Shown piece after piece: positions 36,050 to 44,957 of a stretch of 64,000 nt of DNA. This stretch comes from UMGS692 sp963653425 (GTDB lineage Bacteria > Bacillota > Clostridia > Christensenellales > CAG-314). The notes beneath the pieces are model-generated. The model was not told the origin of the DNA and made no database searches. It worked only from the letters and a program-made list of their open reading frames with translations. The stretch's first letter is position 1; each line of letters opens with the position of its first letter. The DNA is taken from assembly GCA_963653425.1 (NCBI GenBank), contig CAVJWC010000001.1, positions 248,001 to 312,000 of the forward strand, given 5' to 3'. Made by a program: the position numbers and the translations under genes.

Positions 36050-36799
36050 CTATTCGGAACGGGCAGGGAAAAGGTCGCTTATAAGAGAAAGGAATTCTTC
36101 CGAGAAAAGATGTTTGTCGCCCGTAACGGTCAGCCTTCTCGGCGCAAAGGTCACAAGCGTGAAAAGAATCTCCTCTTCTTCCGAGTAAGGCGCGGATTTC
36201 CAGAGACGAAGAGCGGGAACGGGCGCGCCGTTTTCGTCGTAAAGCGACGTTCTGTGAAGGTTTTTGTCCAGCGTCAGCTCTCCGTAAGCCGACGGAACGG
36301 AAGTTATCAGGTATTGAAGGAATTCCGTGCAAAGCTTATCGCCCGAAAGAAGAAAACCGTTGCCCTGAGTCACGGAAGCGATTTCGTCCCAACGATTTTT
36401 GAGTTTCCCGAGGCGGAAAAGAAACAGTCCGTCAAGGCTGAGTTCGGTAAGATTGTCGATTGCGGAATAGGCGATTTTCTTGTCGGCGGAATTATCAAAA
36501 ATACTCATTGCGTTGACGAGAGTTCGGCTCAGCAGAGAATTTTTGAGAAATTTCAGCTTATCCGAAAGATAGTCGATTTTGAAGCCCAAAGCAATAGCTT
36601 CGGCGACCGCGCTTTTCACGCTCAAAGCCACGCGTTCGCGGTATTCGTCCGAAACGCTCACGTCGAGATAACACCTGCCGTCGCTTTCGCTGAGTCGCTG
36701 AAAACCGTTCGCATTCGTCACCAAGTAGAAGAGATCGTCTTTAATTCGCCTTAAATAACCGCTTTTTGCGCTGTCGATATTTATAGAAAAGGTACACAT
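36050..36799 (-). CDS. YtxC-like sporulation protein
   Basis: Putative sporulation protein of the YtxC family, whose molecular role is unknown. The C-terminus ILFTLVTFAPRRLTVTGDKHLFSEEFLSLISDLFP resembles the family's conserved ending, and the length (249 aa) is close. The protein is mixed alpha/beta without signal peptide or membrane segment. Gene order supports it: in Bacillus ytxC precedes thrS-infC-rpmI-rplT, and here it precedes infC with thrS missing. The assignment rests on partial similarity plus position. Confidence 0.65.
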   Translation of the reverse strand: MCTFSINIDSAKSGYLRRIKDDLFYLVTNANGFQRLSESDGRCYLDVSVSDEYRERVALSVKSAVAEAIALGFKIDYLSDKLKFLKNSLLSRTLVNAMSIFDNSADKKIAYSAIDNLTELSLDGLFLFRLGKLKNRWDEIASVTQGNGFLLSGDKLCTEFLQYLITSVPSAYGELTLDKNLHRTSLYDENGAPVPALRLWKSAPYSEEEEILFTLVTFAPRRLTVTGDKHLFSEEFLSLISDLFPARSE

Positions 36800-36842
36800 A
36801 CCACTTATTATATGCCCGAAATCGGGAAGTTAATCATGGGTA

Positions 36843-39410
36843 TCAGTAAGTCAATTCTTCTAAAAAGGCTGAAGAATTTATAACGCCGCATTTTTTGTCT
36901 ATATAACTAATTTCTATTTTATTTGCAGCTTTCTTTCTTTGATTTTTATTAGTTACCCTCGGCTTATAAATCGTTATCCCGAAAGGCGTTGAAACATCCG
37001 CAACGTCTATTTTAACAACGCCCGTTTTATCAATAATCGAGTATTCTTTTTCCAAACCTGCAACGTCAATTGAAATTTTGCCGGACGATATTTCCTCCCA
37101 TTTTTTATAACACAAACAATAAATCGTGTTTTGCGGGAAAGAAATTTTATTGCTCCACTCCTTTCCGTCAACAGAATGCTGTACATAAAAGCATCGATAC
37201 AACCCGTTTCCGTTGTTTCCAGTAGGATTAAAAACAATTTTATATCTGCCGACAACAAAAAGCATACAATATATAAACTTATCTTCTGTAAACGCAGTAA
37301 ATTGATTGGTTGCGCCATAATATCCCACAGAACTGCCGTTCTCGTATTTTTCCAGATAAAATGTTTTGAAGCCGTCTGTTTCATCGACTGTAATTTCAGA
37401 AAAATGTATCGGCTGATTGTCACTTAAAAATTCTTGCAACTCAGCTTTCTTGCCGTTTACGTAAAGCTCGACGTAATTCCCGCTTTCGGGGGCTTCGAAT
37501 TTATCGGCAAAAAGCGCGGTTATTTCGAGAACGTCCGCGGTTTCGGGAAGGTCAAGTGCGCTCATCGAAATCGTGCAGGGGCTTTCGTCAAGCAGAGAAT
37601 TCGTTTGATTATTAACGGTAAAACGCCTGAATTTATGGTCTTCGTCGGGCGTTGCGGTTAAAGTGAACGCGTCTTTGTAATTCACCGAATATTTATCGGC
37701 AGACAGTGATCCGAATTGACTCGGATTTGTTTTTATTTCGTAAAGCTTTTCGAAAACGGCTGTGATTTCATAATTTTTTACGGGCATTTCGCAAGAAATT
37801 TCGTCGGAATAAATATTTTCGTCCGCAATCCAATAAAGAAATTTGTATTTTTCGCCGTTAAGATTAAAAGTCAGCGTAAACGTATTTTTGCAATAAATTT
37901 CCGTCTTTAAGTCAAAGAGCTTACCGTTGCAGAAAAAGTCTGCGGGAATACCGACAGGCGAATGCTTTTCGGTCTTATGAGAATAGAGAGACGGAATCAG
38001 CGTTAATTCAAAGGATTTATAATTAAAAACGGCGAAAATTTCGACGTCTTCCCCGAGCATAACGAATTCTGACGGAATTTCCGCTCCGAGCCTCTCGAAA
38101 CGACAAAATTCCGCAAAGTCAGAAGGCTCGAAATCGACATTATCGAGGCTAAACGGTTCATTATAGGGAAGAAACATTTCGATTTTGTCTTTCCCTGAAA
38201 AATTTTCTTCCTTGTTCTCGAAAAACTTCGGAATTATCGTCAGTTTGTACTTCATAACTTCCGTCGCGAATTCCACGGAAACGTCTTTTTCGGGCATAAC
38301 GAAGCCCTTTTCATCCTCCGAAAAATCTACGGAAATTTCGTTTTCACCGAAAAACATTTTGCAATCCGATAGCAAATAATGTTTTTCAGCCTGAGCGATT
38401 TTGTGAAAAGGAATGATTTTCCCTGCGCAGAAAGTAAATTCGTCTTTTACGGAAGTGTAGCCTTTTCCCTGTTTTACAGTCAGTTTATAGCCGATTTTTT
38501 CCTTTTCTTTGACGATTTCATAGCCTTTTTCGTCTACTTTGGCTTCTTCGACGACGTCGTGACTGTCGGAAATCACTTCACTTACGGGCAGATCGATTTT
38601 TTCGAAAAATTCTTTGGTTTTGTCGCCGAGATCGGGAATAAAAATGCGTTCAACGATCGTTTCGTCGCAATGATCGGTCAGCGGAGTTTCGAAAAAACCG
38701 TAAAAAAGAAGGAGTATGGAGAGTTTTTCATCGGAAAAATGAAGCTTTCCGTCACGGAAAAACGCGACGTAACGAACGAAGTTCTCGAGTTTTTCGTCGA
38801 TTTTAGCGTGATTCGTGTCGAATTTGACGTCGGGAAGGACGAAATCGCCACGCCGGCAACGCTCGATTTCGCGAACCAGCTTTTTCTCGCCGGCAATGAC
38901 GAAACCTCCGTCGAAAATTTCTTCGGGTTCGCGCATAAAGTCGTAAGATTCGTAGTCGTCCGAACTGAAATTTATCGGAGGCGCGCTTTCACCGTCGATA
39001 TTTATCAATTTATCGTCTGCAATCAGCTTCAAAAAGGCGCGTTTTTGAGTTTTATCGTAAAAAATACAGGCGTTTTTACTTTTCAGCACGACGTTTTTCA
39101 GAGAGAATTCGTCAAGTTTCTCTTTCAGCATAAATGCCGAATCGGGCAGTCTGTTCTCGATTTTCAGCGTTTCGATGGCGCGGTTTATCGAAGCAAGGAC
39201 GGCTTTGTCGGCGTTGAGCGAAGCTTTGTTGATTGACGAGAGGATTTTCGGAACCACCACTGCCGAAAGAATACCTATAATCACGATGACGGCAAGAAGT
39301 TCCACGATCGTAAAGCCAAGTATGAATATTCGCGAATGGGTTATCTTTTGTTTTTCGTCGGCGTAAAGTTTTGTAGCGGAAAAGTTAACGTTTTTCATAA
39401 ATTTCTTCAT
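36843..39410 (-). CDS. Giant type IV pilin-like protein with InlB-like repeats (855 aa)
   Basis: Residues ~32-58 form a class III (type IV pilin) signal: a basic leader, then GFTIVELLAVIVIIGILSAVVVPKI, with Gly as the prepilin peptidase site and Glu at +5. Normal (pseudo)pilins are 100-250 aa; this one continues for 800 residues. Several divergent InlB/Listeria-Bacteroides-type B-repeats follow (for example YEITAVFEKLYEIKTNPSQFGSLSADKYSVNYKDAFTLTATPDEDHKF). The last ~200 codons look more A/T-rich than the rest. No pilus ATPase, platform protein or peptidase is nearby. No clear ribosome site precedes ATG 39410; ATG at 39398 is an alternative. Probably an exported surface or pilus-tip protein. 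Confidence 0.85.
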   Translation of the reverse strand: MKKFMKNVNFSATKLYADEKQKITHSRIFILGFTIVELLAVIVIIGILSAVVVPKILSSINKASLNADKAVLASINRAIETLKIENRLPDSAFMLKEKLDEFSLKNVVLKSKNACIFYDKTQKRAFLKLIADDKLINIDGESAPPINFSSDDYESYDFMREPEEIFDGGFVIAGEKKLVREIERCRRGDFVLPDVKFDTNHAKIDEKLENFVRYVAFFRDGKLHFSDEKLSILLLFYGFFETPLTDHCDETIVERIFIPDLGDKTKEFFEKIDLPVSEVISDSHDVVEEAKVDEKGYEIVKEKEKIGYKLTVKQGKGYTSVKDEFTFCAGKIIPFHKIAQAEKHYLLSDCKMFFGENEISVDFSEDEKGFVMPEKDVSVEFATEVMKYKLTIIPKFFENKEENFSGKDKIEMFLPYNEPFSLDNVDFEPSDFAEFCRFERLGAEIPSEFVMLGEDVEIFAVFNYKSFELTLIPSLYSHKTEKHSPVGIPADFFCNGKLFDLKTEIYCKNTFTLTFNLNGEKYKFLYWIADENIYSDEISCEMPVKNYEITAVFEKLYEIKTNPSQFGSLSADKYSVNYKDAFTLTATPDEDHKFRRFTVNNQTNSLLDESPCTISMSALDLPETADVLEITALFADKFEAPESGNYVELYVNGKKAELQEFLSDNQPIHFSEITVDETDGFKTFYLEKYENGSSVGYYGATNQFTAFTEDKFIYCMLFVVGRYKIVFNPTGNNGNGLYRCFYVQHSVDGKEWSNKISFPQNTIYCLCYKKWEEISSGKISIDVAGLEKEYSIIDKTGVVKIDVADVSTPFGITIYKPRVTNKNQRKKAANKIEISYIDKKCGVINSSAFLEELTY

Positions 39411-39929
39411 AATAGTATAAAAATGCGCTGTCGCTCAAAAACGCAAAATCTGTAGTGCGTTTTACGGGTAGAATTTTTTATAACGCAAACCCCACCTGCG
39501 CCGAGAATTACTCCGCAGGCAAGGATAATAATCGGATTTTTCCCGATACGAAAACTGTTACAAGAAACAAAAAACGCGCACAGTTTACCTTAACGTCACT
39601 GTAAAGCAAACAAATGCTTGATTAAAAAGAGAACGTGTTGCATAAATGATAATAACATATTTTTCGGTAGCTGTCAAAGAAACGCCGTCGGTTTACGGGA
39701 AAATTTGTAAAAATAACGCAAAAATCGCGACACTATCGAACAAAATGACGAAACAAAGGATAAAAAGCCCTTGCGTGAAGGGCTTTTCGGGAATTAAATA
39801 ACGATTTTATACAACAAGTTGAGTTTCGGATTTTCCGTTGGTTTACAGAAAAACCGTAAAATGACGTGAGCATCGGCAATATCTGCGGAATAGATTTTCC
39901 TTAAAAACTTCCGTCGTCATAAAAACGGC
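39411..39929. other. Intergenic region between aroC and pilin-like gene
   Basis: No coding frame supported. The aro-cluster terminator is at 39762-39787. The rest is A/T-rich with no recognised promoter or RNA. Confidence 0.5.
39762..39787. terminator. Bidirectional terminator after aroC
   Basis: Perfect AAAAGCCCTT / AAGGGCTTTT stem with a five-base loop; A/T runs allow use in both directions. Confidence 0.9.
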
Positions 39930-41003
39930 TCAGATCTTTCCTTCGAAGGCTTCGGCGATTGCAAGGGCGGTGGCAGATTCGACGATTACGCAACTTCTTA
40001 TAAGCTGATTGCAGTCGGAAGGGGATTCCGAACAAAACTCTCTGACCTTGCCGGAAAGAAGATCCGCTCCGCTCTGAACTCGAGATAAAGAAGGAATGGG
40101 TTTCATTCCCACGCGGAAAAGCAACGGCGCGCCCGACGTGAAACCGCCGAGAAGTCCGCCCGAATTGTTGGTAGCAAAGGAAATTTCACCGTTCTTTTCG
40201 CAAAAAACGTCGTTAACGGCAGAAGCGTTTTTTCTCCAGGCGTTCACAGCGCCGAATTCCAGCGATTTTACCGACGGAATTGCGAAAACGAGCGAAGCTA
40301 TAAGCGAATCGACGCCTTCGAAAATCGGACCGCCTTTACCGACGGGAAGATTCTCCGCAATACATTCGATTTCACCGCCGATAGTATCGCAGGTTGCCCT
40401 GTACGAGTTTATAACGGCAGAAAATTCCTGCTCGGCGTCGGGATTTATGACGGGAAAAAGCTTTTTACCAAGCGACGAAAGCAATTCTTTGTCTTCGCCC
40501 ATGGGATTAAAGGGACGGTCGCGCTTATCTCCTACGGACAAAACGTGAGAACCCAAAGCCAAACCCTGCTTTTCCGCAAGACGGGAAGCTACGATTCCTC
40601 CGAAAAAGGTCAAAGGCGCGGTAAGTCTTGCCGAATAATGTCCTCCGCCTCGGATGTCGTTAAAGCCGTCGTTCTTTTTGTACGCAGGGTAGTCACTGTG
40701 AGAAGGACGGGCAACGGAATACTTTGCTTCGTCGCCTCCGTGGGCTTTGTTTCTTATAAGCACGGCAACAGGCGAACCCGTCGTTCTTCCTTTATAAACA
40801 CCGCTAAGTATCTCGAATTCGTCGCTTTCACGGCGAGCCGTTCCGAATTGCGTGCGGGAAGTCCGTCTGAGCATCCATTCGGAAAGAAAATCTTCGTCTA
40901 TTTTTATGCCTGCGGGAAGTCCGTCAAGCACTCCTCCGACTCCGACGCCGTGAGATTCTCCGAAAAGCGAAAGTCTTATATATCTACCCCAAGTCGACGA
41001 CAC
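39930..41003 (-). CDS. aroC: Chorismate synthase
   Basis: FMN-dependent last step of the shikimate pathway (EPSP to chorismate). Family signatures are LSLFGESHGVGVGGVLDGLPAG near residue 12, RRTSRTQFGTARRESDEFEILSGVYKGRTTGSPVAVLI, RPSHSDYPAYKKNDGFNDIRGGGHYSARLTAPLTFFGGI, and near the end NNSGGLLGGFTSGAPLLFRVGMKP. 357 aa. The start overlaps the aroA stop by 20 bases, indicating coupled translation. Confidence 0.97.
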   Translation of the reverse strand: MSSTWGRYIRLSLFGESHGVGVGGVLDGLPAGIKIDEDFLSEWMLRRTSRTQFGTARRESDEFEILSGVYKGRTTGSPVAVLIRNKAHGGDEAKYSVARPSHSDYPAYKKNDGFNDIRGGGHYSARLTAPLTFFGGIVASRLAEKQGLALGSHVLSVGDKRDRPFNPMGEDKELLSSLGKKLFPVINPDAEQEFSAVINSYRATCDTIGGEIECIAENLPVGKGGPIFEGVDSLIASLVFAIPSVKSLEFGAVNAWRKNASAVNDVFCEKNGEISFATNNSGGLLGGFTSGAPLLFRVGMKPIPSLSRVQSGADLLSGKVREFCSESPSDCNQLIRSCVIVESATALAIAEAFEGKI

Positions 41004-42207
41004 TGTATTTTCCTCCCAAGAGTTTGTAGTTTTCGTAAAAGTCCGCGCTGGATTTTCCCGTACAATCGTAATCGCAAACGATAAGTCCGCCTCTTTTTGC
41101 GCCGAGAACGGCTGACGCCATAGATATTCTGTGGTCGTTTCCTGTCCGGATTTCGGTTAAACCCGAAATCGGCGTTTTTTGCGGAAAAACCCTTAAAGTC
41201 TCTCCGTAGCATTCATACTCCGCTCCCGCGCATTTTATCAGAGCAATAGTTGCCGTCAGTCTGTCGCTTTCTTTGCTTCTAAGTCGCGACACGTGAAGAA
41301 AGACCGACGGGCTTTCGGCAAAGCAAGCCGTAACCGACAAAATCGGCACTATATCGGGATTTCGAGAGGCGTCGCAAACAAAACCGTCGAAACTGCTTTT
41401 TTCGGCAAGCACGCCTCCGTCTTTCACGGAAACTTTACCGCCTGCTTTTTGAAGAAGTTCCGAAACGCGAGCGTCGCTTTGAAGAGAATTCTGAGGTAAA
41501 TCGGGCGCAAAAGTTTTTCCGCAAAGCAAACCCGCAACTATCCAGTTAGTCTGGTGAGTCCAGTCGTTTTCGATAAACTCGTGAATTTCGGGCATACGGA
41601 CGAATTCTCTGTGCAAAACGAAACCTTCTCTTTTCTCACAGATAAAGCCAAGTTTTTTAAGACATTCGGCTGTCATTTTCGCATAGCCCACAGAGCTGTC
41701 GCCTACGGGGATTATTTCCGTACCGCATAAGGCGGAAGCTATAAGAAAGCCCGAGAAGAGCTGAGAAGTTTTGGTGCAGTCTACGGTAATACGGGAAGAA
41801 GAAAGCTTACCGCAAACTTTAACGCGAAGAGTCGAATTTTCACCCGAAGAAACTTCGCAGTCTATGCCGAGCGAACGCAGAAAATCGATCTCGGTTTTCG
41901 TTCTTTCATACAAAACCCGCGAAATAACGTAGACGGTTGAGATTTCCAAGGCGATTCTTACTGGCATAAGCATACGGAAAAGCGTGGCGTTATCACCGCA
42001 AAAGATTTCCGCATAATCGTCCGTAAGTTTTTGGCAAGCGTTATAGCAGGCTTTTACGTCCTCTCCGCAAAGAAACTTTTTGTACTCCGAAAGCCTTCCG
42101 CATCCGAAAAGACTTTCGGTTATCAAACCTCTTTGCAGAAGAGATTTCGACGGAAGAAAGGGTGCGTTTCCGCAAATAAAAGCTTTTTCTACGAGAATTG
42201 AAGCCAT
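40984..42207 (-). CDS. aroA: 3-phosphoshikimate 1-carboxyvinyltransferase (EPSP synthase), divergent
   Basis: Transfers enolpyruvyl from PEP to shikimate 3-phosphate. Supporting motifs are VDCTKTSQLFSGFLIAS (the SSQ region), LRSKESDRLTATIALIKCAGAEYE (R-x-K-E-S/T-D-R) and GNDHRISMASAVLGAKRGG ... CTGKSSADFYENYKLLGG. The usual N-terminal LGNAGTAMR signature is altered to CGDNATLFRML, and the conserved DxSSASYFxAA box reads NDWTHQTNWIVAG. The frame is intact (407 aa), and position between aroB and aroC supports the role. Probably a functional but diverged enzyme; kinetics or inhibitor response cannot be predicted. Confidence 0.88.
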   Translation of the reverse strand: MASILVEKAFICGNAPFLPSKSLLQRGLITESLFGCGRLSEYKKFLCGEDVKACYNACQKLTDDYAEIFCGDNATLFRMLMPVRIALEISTVYVISRVLYERTKTEIDFLRSLGIDCEVSSGENSTLRVKVCGKLSSSRITVDCTKTSQLFSGFLIASALCGTEIIPVGDSSVGYAKMTAECLKKLGFICEKREGFVLHREFVRMPEIHEFIENDWTHQTNWIVAGLLCGKTFAPDLPQNSLQSDARVSELLQKAGGKVSVKDGGVLAEKSSFDGFVCDASRNPDIVPILSVTACFAESPSVFLHVSRLRSKESDRLTATIALIKCAGAEYECYGETLRVFPQKTPISGLTEIRTGNDHRISMASAVLGAKRGGLIVCDYDCTGKSSADFYENYKLLGGKYSVVDLG

Positions 42208-43212
42208 TTACGTTTTCTCCTTTAACGTCCGTTTTACCGCAAGAATATATTCGTCGGTTTTTATCTTTCTGACTTCGGCAGGATTTCCGTCCGAAACGAG
42301 GACGGAAAGGATATATTCGCCCTGATTTTTCTTGTCGCTTTTAATAAGACGGGAAGCTTTAAGAATATCCACCTCGGGAAGCCGAACGTTTAAGCCGTTA
42401 AAAAGAGCATCAAGCTGTTTTCTTCTGCCGTCAACCTTTTTACCGAAAAGCGCGGACACTTCGATTTCCGTTTTCATTCCGACGGCAACGGCTATTCCGT
42501 GGGGAATCTCACCCAAAGTAAGTTCTTCCACGGCGTGACCGACGGTGTGTCCGAAATTGAGAATATGTCTTTCGCTAAAGTCGGTAAAGTCGCGTTCCGT
42601 AACGGAAAGCTTGAATTTATAGGCTTTTTCTATGACTTCGCCAAGAGCGCAGGGGTTACTTAAAAGCAAAGAAGCGAAACCGTCCGTCGTTATCATATCG
42701 TACTTGACGAGTTCGCAAAGTCCGCTCGAATATTCCCGTTCGGGTAAGGTTTTCAAAAAGCTCACGTCGGCTATTACGACTTCGGGCGTATAGAAACCGC
42801 CGATAAGGTTCTTGAACCCGAAAGCGTTGACGCCGTTTTTTCCTCCGAAAGCCGCGTCAATCATACAAAGAAGCGTCGTGGGAACGCTTACAAACCGACA
42901 TCCTCGCATATAGGTCTGAGCAGTAAAACCCGCCGTATCGGTAACGACTCCTCCGCCCACGGCTATAACTACGTCGTTTCTGTCAAAGTCGTTGGTTTTA
43001 AGAAAGAGATAAAGTTTACTTACTTCTTCGAGGTTTTTGTGTTCTTCGCCCATAGGTAAAACGTAATAAAAAGCCTTGGGAAGTTCAAGCTCTTCGGCTC
43101 TTTTCTTAAAAAGCCTTTCCGTGTTTTCGTCGAACACGAAAAGAACTTTGCTTTCACCGCTCTGTAAGCCGTTTATACGTTTTATATACCCGAATTCTTT
43201 TTCTATAATCAT
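42208..43212 (-). CDS. aroB: 3-dehydroquinate synthase
   Basis: NAD- and metal-dependent cyclase making 3-dehydroquinate from DAHP. Motifs are MGEEHKNLEEVSKLY, VIAVGGGVVTDTAGFTAQTYMRG (usual GGGVVGD has Thr here), VPTTLLCMIDAAFGGKNGVN, ELVKYDMI, and the metal-binding LNFGHTVGHAVEEL. 334 aa. The stop abuts the aroA start codon. It belongs to the aroE-aroB-aroA-aroC run. Confidence 0.94.
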   Translation of the reverse strand: MIIEKEFGYIKRINGLQSGESKVLFVFDENTERLFKKRAEELELPKAFYYVLPMGEEHKNLEEVSKLYLFLKTNDFDRNDVVIAVGGGVVTDTAGFTAQTYMRGCRFVSVPTTLLCMIDAAFGGKNGVNAFGFKNLIGGFYTPEVVIADVSFLKTLPEREYSSGLCELVKYDMITTDGFASLLLSNPCALGEVIEKAYKFKLSVTERDFTDFSERHILNFGHTVGHAVEELTLGEIPHGIAVAVGMKTEIEVSALFGKKVDGRRKQLDALFNGLNVRLPEVDILKASRLIKSDKKNQGEYILSVLVSDGNPAEVRKIKTDEYILAVKRTLKEKT

Positions 43213-43219
43213 AACGCAG

Positions 43220-44041
43220 TTAAAAATTAACCGAAACGTATTCGCCGAGAAGCCTTTCTACTTCGGCGATCTTGCTTCTTTCGGGAATAACCGAAGAAGA
43301 GAAACTTTCGTCGTCGAACTTATTATCCGTGAGCCATATAGCCTGAGCAAAAGCCGCCTGATAGGCGAGCATGGAAAGTCCTCCGCAGTATTTTATTCCC
43401 GCTTTTTCTGCCGAAAGCTCCAGAAGCGTCTTGTTCTTTGAGTAAACCACGTCGAAAACGCCCTTTGCAAAACTTATAACTTCGTCCGAAAGAAGTTTGG
43501 CGTCGGTTTTATAGCCTACGCTGGTCGCGTTGATTACGTAATCGTATTCGGGCTTCACGTTGTCGTAAGTTACCGCGCGCAAAGACAAATCGGACACCGA
43601 CTGAGCCTTTTCCAAGCTTCTTACGGCAAAGACCACGTCCGAAGCGTTACCTGAAATTCTTTTCACGGCAAAAAAAACAGCCCGAGCCGCTCCGCCGTTT
43701 CCGAGAATGAGAACTCTTCCTCCGAAATTCGGGAAAGCGTTTCTTATGGCGAATTCCGCGCCCGGGATGTCGGTATTATAGCCCACGCCCTTTTTAACCG
43801 TATTGACAGCGCCCGCCTTGGTGCTGACCTTAGTGAGGTAGGGAATTATATCGCACTTAAAGGGCATGGTAACGTTAAAGCCGTCAAAATCGCGGTTTAT
43901 CTTTTCGTAGTCTTCTCGCGTAAGGCTTTCGGTTTTAATCTTTTCGTAGTCCGCGTCTATTCCGTTAATTGCGAAAAGAAGTTTGTGAAGGTAAGGGGAA
44001 GGAGACTTTTCCACGGAATTACCTATTAAAGCAAATTTCAT
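43220..44041 (-). CDS. aroE: Shikimate dehydrogenase (NADP)
   Basis: Reduces 3-dehydroshikimate. N-terminal KFALIGNSVEKSPSPYLHKLLF (shikimate-binding S-x-S-P), DGFNVTMPFKCDIIPYL (catalytic Lys), and Rossmann motif VLILGNGGAARAVFFAV. The C-terminal part has YCGGLSMLAYQAAFAQAIW (Q-A). 273 aa. It starts 8 bases after the unknown gene at 44050 and runs into aroB. Confidence 0.95.
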   Translation of the reverse strand: MKFALIGNSVEKSPSPYLHKLLFAINGIDADYEKIKTESLTREDYEKINRDFDGFNVTMPFKCDIIPYLTKVSTKAGAVNTVKKGVGYNTDIPGAEFAIRNAFPNFGGRVLILGNGGAARAVFFAVKRISGNASDVVFAVRSLEKAQSVSDLSLRAVTYDNVKPEYDYVINATSVGYKTDAKLLSDEVISFAKGVFDVVYSKNKTLLELSAEKAGIKYCGGLSMLAYQAAFAQAIWLTDNKFDDESFSSSVIPERSKIAEVERLLGEYVSVNF

Positions 44042-44049
44042 AATAATCC

Positions 44050-44778
44050 TCAGATAATTCTTTTGTTTTCAAGAAGTTTCAGCATATCCTTAACTACCGA
44101 CTGCGGAGCTTTTAATTCCGTAAGGGCGAATTTAAGCGACGTCGCGAATAAAGCCACAAGGCGGGCGTTTCCCGATTCGGAAGATGCAATAACGGCGTCA
44201 AGAAGAAGACGGAAATCTTTTTTCGCGTCAGGAGAACCTTTAAGTTTAATCTTGGAAAATCCGCCGAAAAACGCACAAAGTTCCTGCTTGTCCTCGTCCG
44301 AAAGCTTTATATCCGAAGCAAAGAAATCTTTACGCAGATCGTAGGCTTCGTTGTATACGACCTTGGCGATGTTATGCGCGCACACGCTGTACTCGGATAT
44401 GAGTTCTTTGCAAAAAAGATTGTAAGACTCCTGCTTATCGCGCGCGGGAAAATATTCGGAAATAAACTTAAACGGATCTCTCTTCCCGAGGTCCATCTCG
44501 GAAAGCAGATAAGTAATGAAGGTAAACCGTCTTTCGTCGCCTTCGGGAAGGATAAGCTTGCTTCGGATTTCTCCGTCCTTTTCGGGAAGGATAACTCTTG
44601 CGCGTCTGAATTCGTCTTCGTAAGAGAAATTCTGTCTCGTTTGCGTTATAACCGAACTCAGAAATTCGCTGTCGACTACCGTTTTCAGAAGCTCGGATAT
44701 GCCTTTACTCATAAAAATAAAGTTTCCCGATTGAAGAGCGGATACACAATTATCGAAATTTTTAAGTCTGCTGTCCAT
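44050..44778 (-). CDS. Hypothetical protein at the head of the aro cluster (242 aa)
   Basis: Not recognised. It is an all-helical, charged protein without signal or membrane segment (for example EFRRARVILPEKDGEIRSKLILPEGDERRFTFITYLLSEMDLGKRDPFKFISEYFPARDKQESYNLF). The start at 44778 (MDSRLKN) is preferred because GGAGG is correctly spaced; the ATG at 44787 is one base from it. It is 8 bases upstream of aroE, so it is co-transcribed with aroE-aroB-aroA-aroC, but no link to the pathway is visible. Confidence 0.75.
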   Translation of the reverse strand: MDSRLKNFDNCVSALQSGNFIFMSKGISELLKTVVDSEFLSSVITQTRQNFSYEDEFRRARVILPEKDGEIRSKLILPEGDERRFTFITYLLSEMDLGKRDPFKFISEYFPARDKQESYNLFCKELISEYSVCAHNIAKVVYNEAYDLRKDFFASDIKLSDEDKQELCAFFGGFSKIKLKGSPDAKKDFRLLLDAVIASSESGNARLVALFATSLKFALTELKAPQSVVKDMLKLLENKRII

Positions 44779-44880
44779 TTTTCGCATACCTCCGTATCTT
44801 AAATATTACCATATTTTTCCTTAAAAAACAACGGTCTTCGTCATAATTAAAAAAAATTTTTTCATTTTCTCTCAAAAGAA

Positions 44881-44909
44881 TTGATATTAGAAAGGAATTA
44901 TTGTATAAT
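44881..44909 (+). promoter_or_regulatory. Sigma-A-type promoter of the DUF4364 gene
   Basis: TTGATA (44881-44886), 17 bases, TATAAT (44904-44909). Confidence 0.75.
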
Positions 44910-44957
44910 ATATATCTAAAAATTTGCAGAGCTGTCTGCATTACTCGGCGGAATAAA

